Of a stretch of 42,116 nucleotides of DNA, positions 14,973-22,606 are shown piece by piece (within the stretch, counting starts at the first letter, position 1; the number at the start of each line of letters is the position of its first letter). The notes beneath the pieces are model-generated. The model was not told the DNA's origin. It made no database searches and was given only the letters and a program-made list of their open reading frames with translations. Origin of the DNA: an uncultured Luminiphilus sp. (GTDB taxonomy: Bacteria; Pseudomonadota; Gammaproteobacteria; Pseudomonadales; Halieaceae). The DNA is taken from contig CAJQLP010000086.1 in the NCBI GenBank assembly GCA_905479205.1, positions 1 through 42,116 on the forward strand. The letters run 5' to 3'. Made by a program: the position numbers and the translations under genes.

Positions 14973-16604
14973 ATGTTAAGCACCATGATGCATACGCCGC
15001 TGGGTGTAAAAACATTGTTCGATTTCGGCGCGCGCCATTTCGCTAGCAGTCGTGTTGGTGAGTATGACGGCGATACCATTCAATGGCACAGCTACGCGGA
15101 CATCACGACACAGGCTGCCAAATTGGCCAATGCATTAACGCATCTCGGTATTGGCAATGGCGAGCGTGTAGGTACTTTTTTGTGGAACAGCGCGGTCCAT
15201 TTGAGCCTTTACCTCGCGGTGCCAAGCATCGGCGGCGTGTTACATACCCTCAACTGTCGTTTGGCCGCCGATCAAATTAGCTTCATTATCAATCATGCCA
15301 ATAATAAAGTCGTCGTGGTCGATGGCCGATTGGAAGAGCAATTTTTGCCGGTTCTTTCGCAGATTCCCCGCGTAGAGCACATTATTGTCGTCAATCCTTG
15401 CGGGTTACTGGCGGATGATCCCCGCGTGATCGATGTCCACGAGTTGACTAAAAGTAGCGCCAGCCACTTCGATTGGATTGAATCGCCTGAAGACAATGCG
15501 GCGGGTATTTGCTACACGAGTGGTACAACAGGTAATCCTAAGGGCGTCGTATATAGTCATAAAACGACGTATCTGCATGCTCTGGCTTCTCGTTCCGTCG
15601 ACAGCTTCGGTGTCCACGAGCGCGATACTATTTTGATGTTACCCTCGATGTTTCACGCTAATGCATGGGGTTTCCCTTACAGCGGTTGGCTGTCAGGTGC
15701 AGATATGGTGATGCCAGGGCCGCATCTGCAGATTCCGCACTTGCGAGCAATGATTAACAGCAGTAAGCCTACGCTCACGGCTTTAGTGCCTACCCTATTA
15801 GGCGACTTGCTGCGCACTGATGAATCTGAATCGCTCGATTGCAGTTGTTTTCGAGCCATTATTTGCGGCGGCTCCGCCGTTCCATCCTCAATGATAGATG
15901 CTGCTCGGGACCGATGGGGTGTTGCGGTGATTCAGGGCTGGGGTATGACGGAGACTAGCCCCATGTGTGTCTTATCGCACCCACCGAAAGATCTTCGAGG
16001 TCATTCAGAAACTGATTTCCGTATTAAAAGTGGCAGGCCTGTGCCCGGAATCGAAGTCCGAGTTATTAACGATCAGGGTGAAAGAGTCGCCTGCGATGGT
16101 AAAACGGTAGGTGAGCTGCAGCTGCGTGGCGCGTGGGTCACGGGCAGCTATCTTGATATTGAAAGTGACGCCTTCGCGGAAGATGGCTGGTTGAAGACGG
16201 GAGACGTAGGGCATATCGATCCTCAAGGTTATGTGCAGCTAACTGATCGATCGAAAGATGTCATCAAATCGGGTGGTGAATGGATCTCGTCGGTCGATCT
16301 TGAGGATGCCATTCTTTCCCACCCGGGCGTAGAAGAGGTCGCGGTTATAGCGATCCCCGACGAGCGATGGCAGGAGCGGCCGCTGGTAATCATAGTGCCC
16401 TCAGAAAACGATCGGCCTAATCCAGCAGATATACGCGTTTTCCTGAACACGCGTGTCGCTGGATTCTGGATACCAGAATACTGGTCTTTTGTGGACGCCA
16501 TCCCCAAAACCAGCGTTGGGAAAATTGACAAAGCACAGTTGCGCAAAGATCTACAGGCGAGTGTTATCACGCCAATAGTTGTTAAAGGCGGTAATAAACC
16601 TTGA
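14973..16604 (+). CDS. Acyl-CoA ligase (AMP-forming), DmdB/medium-chain type
   Basis: 543 residues. The ATG at 14973 gives MLSTMMHTPL, the N terminus expected for DmdB-like and related medium/long-chain ligases; the in-frame ATG at 14913 would lie inside the kinase gene. Visible: P-loop YTSGTTGNPKG (about 181-191), GWGMTE, the GDVGHIDPQGY hinge block, RSKDVIKSGGEWI, and the late KTSVGKIDK with the catalytic Lys. It makes an acyl-AMP and then the CoA thioester of a carboxylic acid. Sitting directly after the kinase, it probably supplies its acyl-CoA substrate. A second, distinct ligase is encoded at 18601, so two different acids or stages are likely. Confidence 0.92.
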   Translation: MLSTMMHTPLGVKTLFDFGARHFASSRVGEYDGDTIQWHSYADITTQAAKLANALTHLGIGNGERVGTFLWNSAVHLSLYLAVPSIGGVLHTLNCRLAADQISFIINHANNKVVVVDGRLEEQFLPVLSQIPRVEHIIVVNPCGLLADDPRVIDVHELTKSSASHFDWIESPEDNAAGICYTSGTTGNPKGVVYSHKTTYLHALASRSVDSFGVHERDTILMLPSMFHANAWGFPYSGWLSGADMVMPGPHLQIPHLRAMINSSKPTLTALVPTLLGDLLRTDESESLDCSCFRAIICGGSAVPSSMIDAARDRWGVAVIQGWGMTETSPMCVLSHPPKDLRGHSETDFRIKSGRPVPGIEVRVINDQGERVACDGKTVGELQLRGAWVTGSYLDIESDAFAEDGWLKTGDVGHIDPQGYVQLTDRSKDVIKSGGEWISSVDLEDAILSHPGVEEVAVIAIPDERWQERPLVIIVPSENDRPNPADIRVFLNTRVAGFWIPEYWSFVDAIPKTSVGKIDKAQLRKDLQASVITPIVVKGGNKP

Positions 16605-16628
16605 GCCCGTTTCGAGAGAGAGCATTTT

Positions 16629-17276
16629 ATGGATATGCAAGCTAAACCCACTGGCGCTGGTCGAACTAACAAACAGGCGGAGCGCAGTGCCTTATCCGAT
16701 AAGCTGATGTTTGATGCGGCAGTCCAATTAATCAATGAGCGTGGCACTGCCAAGACGACGCTAAAAGATATTGGCGAGGTAGCAGGCTACAGTCGCGGCT
16801 TGGCAAGCTATCGGTTCGGCTCGAAAGACGGCTTATGGATGGAGCTATTCGATAAATTCGATGAGCTTTGGAAAGCGCACATCGGGTCATATGTTTCGGG
16901 TAAGCGAGGACTTGATGCCTTGAGTGCGGCAATCAGTGCTCAGTGCGACATCTTTAAGAATGAATCAAGCTATCTGCGGGCCATGTACATTCTCTGGTAT
17001 GAGTCATTAGGCGACGAATCGGAAATCCGTGCCAGTCTCGCGCGCCATCACATTATTTATCGTCGGGATGTTCAGCGTTGGATTGAAGAAGGACTCGCAG
17101 ATGGATCTGTTAGAGACTCTGTTGACCCCGCACGCTTCGCCACAATGTATTGCTCAACGATGTTCGGGACGATCTACCAGTGGGTGGTCGCTGCGGACGC
17201 AATTGATATCGATGATTTTTTTGAACATCTTGAAAAAATGATGCTGTTTTACCTAAAAGAAGCGAGGAATGACTAA
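16629..17276 (+). CDS. TetR/AcrR-family transcriptional regulator
   Basis: 215 residues. The N-terminal helix-turn-helix is visible as TTLKDIGEVAGYSRGLASYRF (residues 43-63), followed by the SKDGLW helix typical of TetR proteins. The C-terminal ligand domain is helical and unassigned. The GAGAGA site precedes the ATG. It is embedded in the operon between a ligase and a hydrolase, with the hydrolase ATG overlapping its stop (TAATG). The position suggests autoregulation by a pathway acid or acyl-CoA. It is the only transcription factor in the window and the best candidate to bind the 19-bp repeats at 4956, 13134 and 31633. Confidence 0.9.
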   Translation: MDMQAKPTGAGRTNKQAERSALSDKLMFDAAVQLINERGTAKTTLKDIGEVAGYSRGLASYRFGSKDGLWMELFDKFDELWKAHIGSYVSGKRGLDALSAAISAQCDIFKNESSYLRAMYILWYESLGDESEIRASLARHHIIYRRDVQRWIEEGLADGSVRDSVDPARFATMYCSTMFGTIYQWVVAADAIDIDDFFEHLEKMMLFYLKEARND

Positions 17277-18079
17277 TGGCGAGATTAGCGGTTGATGGCA
17301 GCAAGTCCATATACTTCGAAGACTTGGGTGCAGGTGATATTGCACTGGTACTCATTCATGGCTGGGGTATGAGCGGCCGTTGTTGGGACGGTATTCTAAA
17401 ACCGCTGCTCGAGCATGGCTTGAGAGTGGTGACCATCGATCATCGCGGTTGCGGTCGCTCTGACCACGACTTTGCCGATTTATCTATCGATGCCATTGCC
17501 TCCGATGTCGCTGCGCTGGTCGACGAATTAAACCTTGAGTCAGTGATATTGAACGGATGGTCTCTTGGCGGTGCAGTTGCAACCAAGGCCGCGTCTTTGC
17601 TCGGTAGTCGTTGCAGTGCGCTGGTTTTAACGGCGGGCGCGAGCCCCATCTATACGCAGAAACCTGACCTCCCTTTGGGCGGCACGGCGGAGGATGTTGC
17701 CGGTGTTGTGGCGGCGATGGATGATGATCGCGTGACATTTTTAGCAGGCCTCGCCAATGCAGTCTGCGCGAAGCCGATTTCTGATGCGATGCTAGCTTGG
17801 ATGGGAGATGCATTTATTGCCTCTGCTGCCAGAGCATCATCTACTCTGGGCGAGCTAGCCCATATTGATCAGCGGGAGATGTTGCTGGGGCTCGATATGC
17901 CCGTTCTCTCCTACATCTGCGGTCAGGATGGCTTTGTTGCGCCAGAGATTTCGCGGTGGGTAGCTGACAATCACCCTCGCGCCAAAGGCATTGAATTTCC
18001 CGATAGTGGGCATGCTCCGTTTATAGAGGAACGAGCGGATTACGTCAGTACGCTGGTTGAATTTGCGAGAGCTGTATAG
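17276..18079 (+). CDS. Alpha/beta hydrolase (lactonase/esterase candidate)
   Basis: 267 residues. Visible: oxyanion-hole HGWGMSG (28-34), nucleophile elbow GWSLGG with S96, acid D218 in GQDGF, and H246 in DSGHAPF, a complete triad. Similar proteins include BioH-like carboxylesterases and enol-lactonases; sequence does not decide between them. The ATG overlaps the TetR stop by one base. In a cluster with a BVMO it is the natural enzyme to open the ester or lactone product, which is inference. No signal peptide, so cytosolic. Confidence 0.88.
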   Translation: MARLAVDGSKSIYFEDLGAGDIALVLIHGWGMSGRCWDGILKPLLEHGLRVVTIDHRGCGRSDHDFADLSIDAIASDVAALVDELNLESVILNGWSLGGAVATKAASLLGSRCSALVLTAGASPIYTQKPDLPLGGTAEDVAGVVAAMDDDRVTFLAGLANAVCAKPISDAMLAWMGDAFIASAARASSTLGELAHIDQREMLLGLDMPVLSYICGQDGFVAPEISRWVADNHPRAKGIEFPDSGHAPFIEERADYVSTLVEFARAV

Positions 18080-18171
18080 AAATTCGTATTGAAAAATATT
18101 AATCGAGGCTTGTTCAGTGCGGCGCTCTCGCGAGGTCGCCCAGAGAATAAATAACAAGACGATGGAGAGCC

Positions 18172-18591
18172 ATGAATATGTTGTCAGCCGATGACCGTTT
18201 TGCAATAACCGAACTGTTAGCTAGAGCGTCATACGCTTATGACCAGCGTGATTTAGCGCTTCTAGAGTCCTGTCTCTGTGCCGATGCCTCCATCAGCTTC
18301 CGTATTGGTGGCGGTGACTTAGCAGGGCCCTATGAAGGTCGAGAGACCATGATGGGTGTTTATAAAGGGGCTATGGATTCGCAGAATGATGTTCGCCGAC
18401 ATGTGGTGTCCAACGCGATGTTTACGCCCAACGGTGAAACGGTTGATGTGATCTCAAATCTCACGCTATTCGCGACCGAGGACGGCAATACAAAGCTACT
18501 GACCGTTGGGTTGTATCACGACACCGTGAAGCAAGAAGACGGCGCGTGGCGGATTGCTAAACGTCATGTTGAGCTCGACAGTGCGTACTGA
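18172..18591 (+). CDS. SnoaL-type NTF2-like protein
   Basis: 139 residues, fourth NTF2-fold gene of the window. N-terminal helix block ITELLARASYAYDQRDLALLESCLCADA, a middle RRHVVSN block with His, and a final WRIAKRHVELD strand match the SnoaL_4 layout. The Asp in YDQRD and the His in RRHVV are the positions of the Asp/His pair in scytalone-dehydratase relatives. A GGAG site precedes the ATG. A 92-base spacer (18080-18171) separates it from the hydrolase; I see no clear promoter there. It starts a subgroup with the second ligase ten bases later. Possible dehydratase or isomerase; substrate unknown. Confidence 0.78.
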   Translation: MNMLSADDRFAITELLARASYAYDQRDLALLESCLCADASISFRIGGGDLAGPYEGRETMMGVYKGAMDSQNDVRRHVVSNAMFTPNGETVDVISNLTLFATEDGNTKLLTVGLYHDTVKQEDGAWRIAKRHVELDSAY

Positions 18592-18600
18592 GGGTTCGGT

Positions 18601-20157
18601 ATGAATCTCGGAGATATCCCAGCCAAAATTGCCGCCAACTCACCGGAACGCGAAGCGCTTGTCGATGTGCCCAATGATCGCCGCATAACTTATGGCGAGC
18701 TTGAGGATCGAGTTTCCAGGCTGGCCAATAGCTTGCGTGGCGATCTTGGCCTACAGAAGGGCGATCGTGTTGCGATTCTGTCACGCAATTGCATCCAATA
18801 CATGGAGATCATGTTTGCTGCTGCGCGCTGCGGATTAATTGCGTTGCCATTGAATTGGCGTTTGAGCGAGCCAGAAATGGCGAGGCTGCTTGAAGACGGC
18901 GAGCCTGCGGTTGTGTTCAGTTCTGCGGAATATCAGGAGACAGCTGCCAATCTACAAAAGTGCGTTGCACTGCCTCATTGGCACAACTTCGCAGAGGGTT
19001 TCGACTGTAGCTATGAGCATTTGATTGCAGCGGCGTCGCCCGATGCACCCGTTTGGGACGACGAAGTTGGCGCTAATGATCCCCTGCTGATTCTCTACAC
19101 AGGTGGAACTACGGGCCAGTCAAAAGGCGCGCTGCACACCCACCATTCACTGTTCATGGGCATGCTTAATCAGACGGTGGCCGAGCGTATTGTTCCCAGC
19201 GACGTGTATATGTTGACTGGGCAGATGTTCCATATACCTGTGGCATTGGCGATGAATTACATGGCCCATGGTTGTCCGGTCGTACTTATTAACTTTGAAG
19301 CTAAGCTGGCGCTTGAGGTCATTGAGCGAGAGCGGGTGTCGGCGTTTCTTGGTATTACCACCATGATTAACTGGATGATGGCTGTTGAGGGTTTTGAAAA
19401 CTACGACCTGAGCAGCCTGCGTAATTTCCAGTACGGTGGGGGTCCTATGCCGCGCTCTGTTGTAGAGGCTGCAATGCAGGCCTTTCCTTGCACGATGATT
19501 CAGGGATATGGCCAGACCGAAGGCATGACGATGACCTTTTTATCTCAGGAGGATCATGAGCGTGCCATTGCAGGCGCCCATACAGAACGTTTGGGGTCAT
19601 GTGGGCGAGCAGGTTTTATTACCGACATTCAGGTAGTAGACCCGGCGGGTCACGCGGTGCCGAAAGATGGCCATACACATGGTGAAATAGTGGTTCGCTC
19701 TGAGGCGAACATGGTGGGCTATTGGCGTCGACCTGATTTGACCGCCCAGACCTTGCGTGATGGTTGGATGTGGACGGGCGATATTGCGGTATGGGATGAA
19801 GAGGGCTACGTCTTCATTGTTGACCGCGCCAAGGACATGATTATCTCTGGCGGCGAAAACATTTTTAGTACCCAAGTCGAGGCGGCTATTCACCAGCATC
19901 CAGACGTTTTGGAGTCAGCGGTTTTTGGCGTGCCCGATGACGTGTGGGGTGAGGCCGTCAAAGCGGTCGTCGTGCTGAAGCCGGGTTGCACTGCCACCGC
20001 GGAGGAGATAATTGCCGAAACAAGCAAACATTTAGCGTCCTATCAAAAGCCAAAAACTGTTGATTTCGTTGACGCATTGCCCAAAGCCCCGACAGGTAAG
20101 ATTCTCAAGCGAGAGTTACGAGACCCCTACTGGAAAGCGCAGGAGCGAAAAGTATGA
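18601..20157 (+). CDS. Acyl-CoA ligase (AMP-forming), second of cluster
   Basis: 518 residues. Visible: P-loop LYTGGTTGQSKGA (about 166-178), GYGQTEG, WTGDIAVWDEEGY hinge block, RAKDMIISGGENI, and the late APTGKILKRE with catalytic Lys. It resembles FadD3-like and cyclohexanecarboxylate/long-chain ligases by overall layout, but the acid cannot be named. Its TGA overlaps the ATG of the MaoC-N gene (ATGA), so it is translationally coupled to the hydratase/aldolase genes and probably supplies their CoA thioester. Confidence 0.92.
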   Translation: MNLGDIPAKIAANSPEREALVDVPNDRRITYGELEDRVSRLANSLRGDLGLQKGDRVAILSRNCIQYMEIMFAAARCGLIALPLNWRLSEPEMARLLEDGEPAVVFSSAEYQETAANLQKCVALPHWHNFAEGFDCSYEHLIAAASPDAPVWDDEVGANDPLLILYTGGTTGQSKGALHTHHSLFMGMLNQTVAERIVPSDVYMLTGQMFHIPVALAMNYMAHGCPVVLINFEAKLALEVIERERVSAFLGITTMINWMMAVEGFENYDLSSLRNFQYGGGPMPRSVVEAAMQAFPCTMIQGYGQTEGMTMTFLSQEDHERAIAGAHTERLGSCGRAGFITDIQVVDPAGHAVPKDGHTHGEIVVRSEANMVGYWRRPDLTAQTLRDGWMWTGDIAVWDEEGYVFIVDRAKDMIISGGENIFSTQVEAAIHQHPDVLESAVFGVPDDVWGEAVKAVVVLKPGCTATAEEIIAETSKHLASYQKPKTVDFVDALPKAPTGKILKRELRDPYWKAQERKV

Positions 20158-20609
20158 CAGGACTACTGTCCGATGAGTTACTAGCCAACATTGGTCGGAC
20201 CAGTGAGCCGCGCCGTGAGATAGTGACTCGCCGCGATATTCGCAAATATGCCGTTGCGACAGGCAGTAAGATTGCTAAGTATTTGCAGGGTGACGTCGCC
20301 CCCCCTATGTTTCATGTGCCGCTGTTCTGGGATGTCGTGGAGCTAGATGAATTGACACCTGACGGCGTATCAGTAGATAAGCTGCTGCCTAAATTCCCTC
20401 TCGAGCGCGCCATGGCTGGCGGTTTGGAGATCGATTATTTGCGGCCTATTCATCCTGGAGACTGGTTAACCGCCACGCGAACACTCACTGATATTTATGA
20501 GAAACATGGGCGCTCAGGCCCTTTAATTTTTTATGAAGTTGTTATGAATATCGAGGATGACGAAGGTAATTTGGTGATTAAAGAAAAGACCACAAGGATT
20601 TTACGATGA
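20154..20609 (+). CDS. FAS1-like / MaoC N-terminal hot-dog domain hydratase subunit
   Basis: 151 residues. The sequence has the features of the N-terminal hot-dog half of two-domain MaoC enzymes (HTD2/mesaconyl-C4-CoA hydratase type): a start rich in RRDIRKYAVATGS, the APPMFHVPLFW strand, and AGGLEIDYLRPIHPGDWLTA in the central strand. This half usually lacks the catalytic Asp/His and shapes the acyl-binding tunnel. It overlaps both neighbours by four bases, so it is made together with the next gene, which supplies the catalytic half. Expected role: hydration of an alpha,beta-enoyl-CoA with a bulky or branched side chain. Confidence 0.82.
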   Translation: MTGLLSDELLANIGRTSEPRREIVTRRDIRKYAVATGSKIAKYLQGDVAPPMFHVPLFWDVVELDELTPDGVSVDKLLPKFPLERAMAGGLEIDYLRPIHPGDWLTATRTLTDIYEKHGRSGPLIFYEVVMNIEDDEGNLVIKEKTTRILR

Positions 20610-21013
20610 ACCCACAACCCGCTGTGGGCGTTGCTTTACCGGAGCGAGTCCATGCACCTGATACGGTGCAATTGATGCTTTATAACGCCATTCTGTGGAA
20701 TGGACACCGTATTCACTTCGATTTGCCTTACGCGACTGAGGTTGAAGGTTATCCGGGGCTTGTTTTGGCCGGCCCCATGTTGGGCGACTGGCTCCATCAG
20801 GTCGTTGACGAGTGGCTCGGTGATGCAGGAATGATTACCCGAGTCGAGTACTCCAATCGTGGCGCTACTTATATTGGTGATCAATTAACAGCGGGCGCTA
20901 CCATTACGGCTTATGACCCCCAAACGGGTGAGCTGTCCCTTGATGTATTTATCAAGAATGAGGCGGGAGATATCGTCGCCCCCGGGAGCATTGGGGCCAA
21001 GCTGTATGGCTGA
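20606..21013 (+). CDS. MaoC-like dehydratase, catalytic hot-dog subunit
   Basis: 135 residues. It contains WNGHRIHFDLPYATEVEGYPG (about 31-51), the hydratase-2-type block with the N/D and His residues (N32, H37, with D39), followed by LAGPML. In larger relatives (3-methylfumaryl-CoA hydratase, HTD2) this is the second domain of one chain; here it is a separate gene overlapping the first by four bases. Together they probably form a heteromeric enoyl-CoA hydratase like ChsH1/ChsH2 of steroid side-chain degradation. It is followed after 14 bases by the thiolase homologue. Confidence 0.85.
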   Translation: MNPQPAVGVALPERVHAPDTVQLMLYNAILWNGHRIHFDLPYATEVEGYPGLVLAGPMLGDWLHQVVDEWLGDAGMITRVEYSNRGATYIGDQLTAGATITAYDPQTGELSLDVFIKNEAGDIVAPGSIGAKLYG

Positions 21014-21027
21014 ACAGGAGTGTTTCA

Positions 21028-22188
21028 ATGGGGTTAGATGATGTCGTCATTGTCGGTATGGCGGAGACGGATCTCGGTGTTGTCACTGACAGGGGCCCTA
21101 TGGAACTTGGTGTTCAGGCCACTAAATTGGCACTGGACGATGCCGGCCTCGACCTAAGGGCGATCGATGGGCTAATCACCTGTAATTCCCTTGTTCATCC
21201 GGTTATGTATCACGCCGAGGCGACGGCAGAGTATCTCGGTATTGAGCCCAGGCATTGCTTGAGTGTCGGTACTGGCGGCGGCACAACCTTCACTGCACTC
21301 CGTTATGCTGCCGCAGCCATCCAGACGGGCATGGCCCACACCGTAGTTGTATCGATGGCTGACAGCATGCGGAGTTTTATGACGCGTGAGCGGGCCATGA
21401 TTGTGCAGGCGAGCTCAGGGCACCCTCTGTATGAGCAACCGTACGGGCCAACGGTACCCGCTTATTACGCACTTATTGCCCGCGCACACATGGCGGAGTT
21501 CGGAACGACCGAAGAACAATTTGCCGAAGCTATGGTCTCGTCGCGCGAGTGGTCGGCCATGAACCCGACAGCGCAGTATCGCGAGCGCATCACGGTGAAT
21601 GACGTGATGACGTCGAAGCCTATTGCTGACCCGCTGAAGATGCTCGACTGCTCTATTGTCTCTGATGGTGGTGCGGCGATTGTGCTCACCTCGAGGGAGC
21701 GAGCTGCAGACCTTCCCCACGCACCCATTAGTATTTTGGGTTACGGTGAGGGGCATAGCTACGAGCATATTAGCCAGTCGAAAAACCTGACCACCTCCGC
21801 TGCGTTGAGGTCGGGTCAATTGGCCTATGCCGATGCGGGCTTAACGGCTCGCGACATTGATATAGCGCAGCTTTACGACTGTTTTTCACCAGCGCTTTTA
21901 ATACAGCTTGAAGATCTAGGGTTTTGCGATAAAGGTGAGGGTGGTGCATTTTTGCAGTCGGGTGCAACGCGTCCGGGCGGCAGCTTACCGGTGAATACTC
22001 ACGGTGGCATGCTGTCGCACTGTCATCCTGGAAACCCCGGGGCTATGTTTGGTCTTACCGAAGCGATTGCCCAATTTCGAGGATTGGCGGGTCCGAGACA
22101 GCAGCAGGATCCGCAGCATATTCTGTTACATGCGCAGGGCGGAATTATGTCGAGTCACGCCACAGTTATTCTTGGACGGGGAGTCTAG
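21028..22188 (+). CDS. Lipid-transfer-protein-type thiolase homologue (retro-aldolase candidate)
   Basis: 386 residues, SCP2/Ltp-type thiolase superfamily. At the nucleophile position true thiolases have a Cys (pattern xCxSG or CATG); here it reads SVGTGGGTTF (79-88) with no Cys, so condensation or thiolysis by the normal mechanism is unlikely. The C-terminal half keeps the family blocks YDCFSP (Y283), NTHGGMLSHCHPG (323-335) and a late LHAQGG. Ltp2-type enzymes of cholesterol side-chain degradation are retro-aldolases that need a DUF35 partner, and the next gene encodes one. Predicted role: cleave the beta-hydroxyacyl-CoA made by the MaoC pair. Coupled neighbours and gene order support this. 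Confidence 0.85.
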   Translation: MGLDDVVIVGMAETDLGVVTDRGPMELGVQATKLALDDAGLDLRAIDGLITCNSLVHPVMYHAEATAEYLGIEPRHCLSVGTGGGTTFTALRYAAAAIQTGMAHTVVVSMADSMRSFMTRERAMIVQASSGHPLYEQPYGPTVPAYYALIARAHMAEFGTTEEQFAEAMVSSREWSAMNPTAQYRERITVNDVMTSKPIADPLKMLDCSIVSDGGAAIVLTSRERAADLPHAPISILGYGEGHSYEHISQSKNLTTSAALRSGQLAYADAGLTARDIDIAQLYDCFSPALLIQLEDLGFCDKGEGGAFLQSGATRPGGSLPVNTHGGMLSHCHPGNPGAMFGLTEAIAQFRGLAGPRQQQDPQHILLHAQGGIMSSHATVILGRGV

Positions 22189-22190
22189 TT

Positions 22191-22583
22191 ATGCAGAAGG
22201 TTTTACCAGACCCCAGTCCACTAGCACGTCCCTATTTTGATGGCTGTCGCGAAGGACAGTTGCTTTTGCAAAGCTGCCAAACCTGCGACAAGCCGCAGTT
22301 TTATCCGCGCGTAGTGTGTTCCCACTGTGGCGCATCGACGCTGCATTGGACGCCGGCAAGTGGCCGCGGATCCGTCGCCAGTTTTACTATTGTGCGCCGC
22401 GCAGTGTCGCAAGCTTACGATGCGCCTTATGTTTTAGCCCTCATCGATTTGGCAGAGGGTCCTAGAATGATGTCTCAAGTTATCGATGTTGATATTGATA
22501 CTATGACTGTCGGAATCGAGGTGTCGGTGGCATTTGAGGCTTGGTCGGATGAGATCGATATGCCGGTTTTTAGACCGGTGTAA
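22191..22583 (+). CDS. DUF35 Zn-ribbon/OB-fold acyl-CoA-associated protein
   Basis: 130 residues. The rubredoxin-like zinc ribbon is C29-x2-C32 and C43-x2-C46 (CQTC...CSHC); the following OB-fold begins GRGSVASFTIVRR. It starts two bases after the thiolase stop. In known systems (ChsH2 C-terminal domain with Ltp2, and thiolase partners elsewhere) DUF35 proteins form a complex with Ltp-type thiolases and are required for activity. Here it is a stand-alone protein. No promoter is seen before it. Confidence 0.9.
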   Translation: MQKVLPDPSPLARPYFDGCREGQLLLQSCQTCDKPQFYPRVVCSHCGASTLHWTPASGRGSVASFTIVRRAVSQAYDAPYVLALIDLAEGPRMMSQVIDVDIDTMTVGIEVSVAFEAWSDEIDMPVFRPV

Positions 22584-22606
22584 TACTTTTTGAGAGGGTA
22601 GTCGAG

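Noticed and set aside
21415-21819. Minus-strand 134-residue frame inside the thiolase homologue
   Set aside because: It is antisense to a gene with strong family motifs; rich in Arg and His, as expected from a shadow frame.
20154-22583. Complete steroid degradation pathway
   Set aside because: The side-chain cassette is similar, but no ring-opening hallmarks (3-ketosteroid dehydrogenase, meta-cleavage dioxygenase) are seen in the window, so a steroid substrate is only one option.
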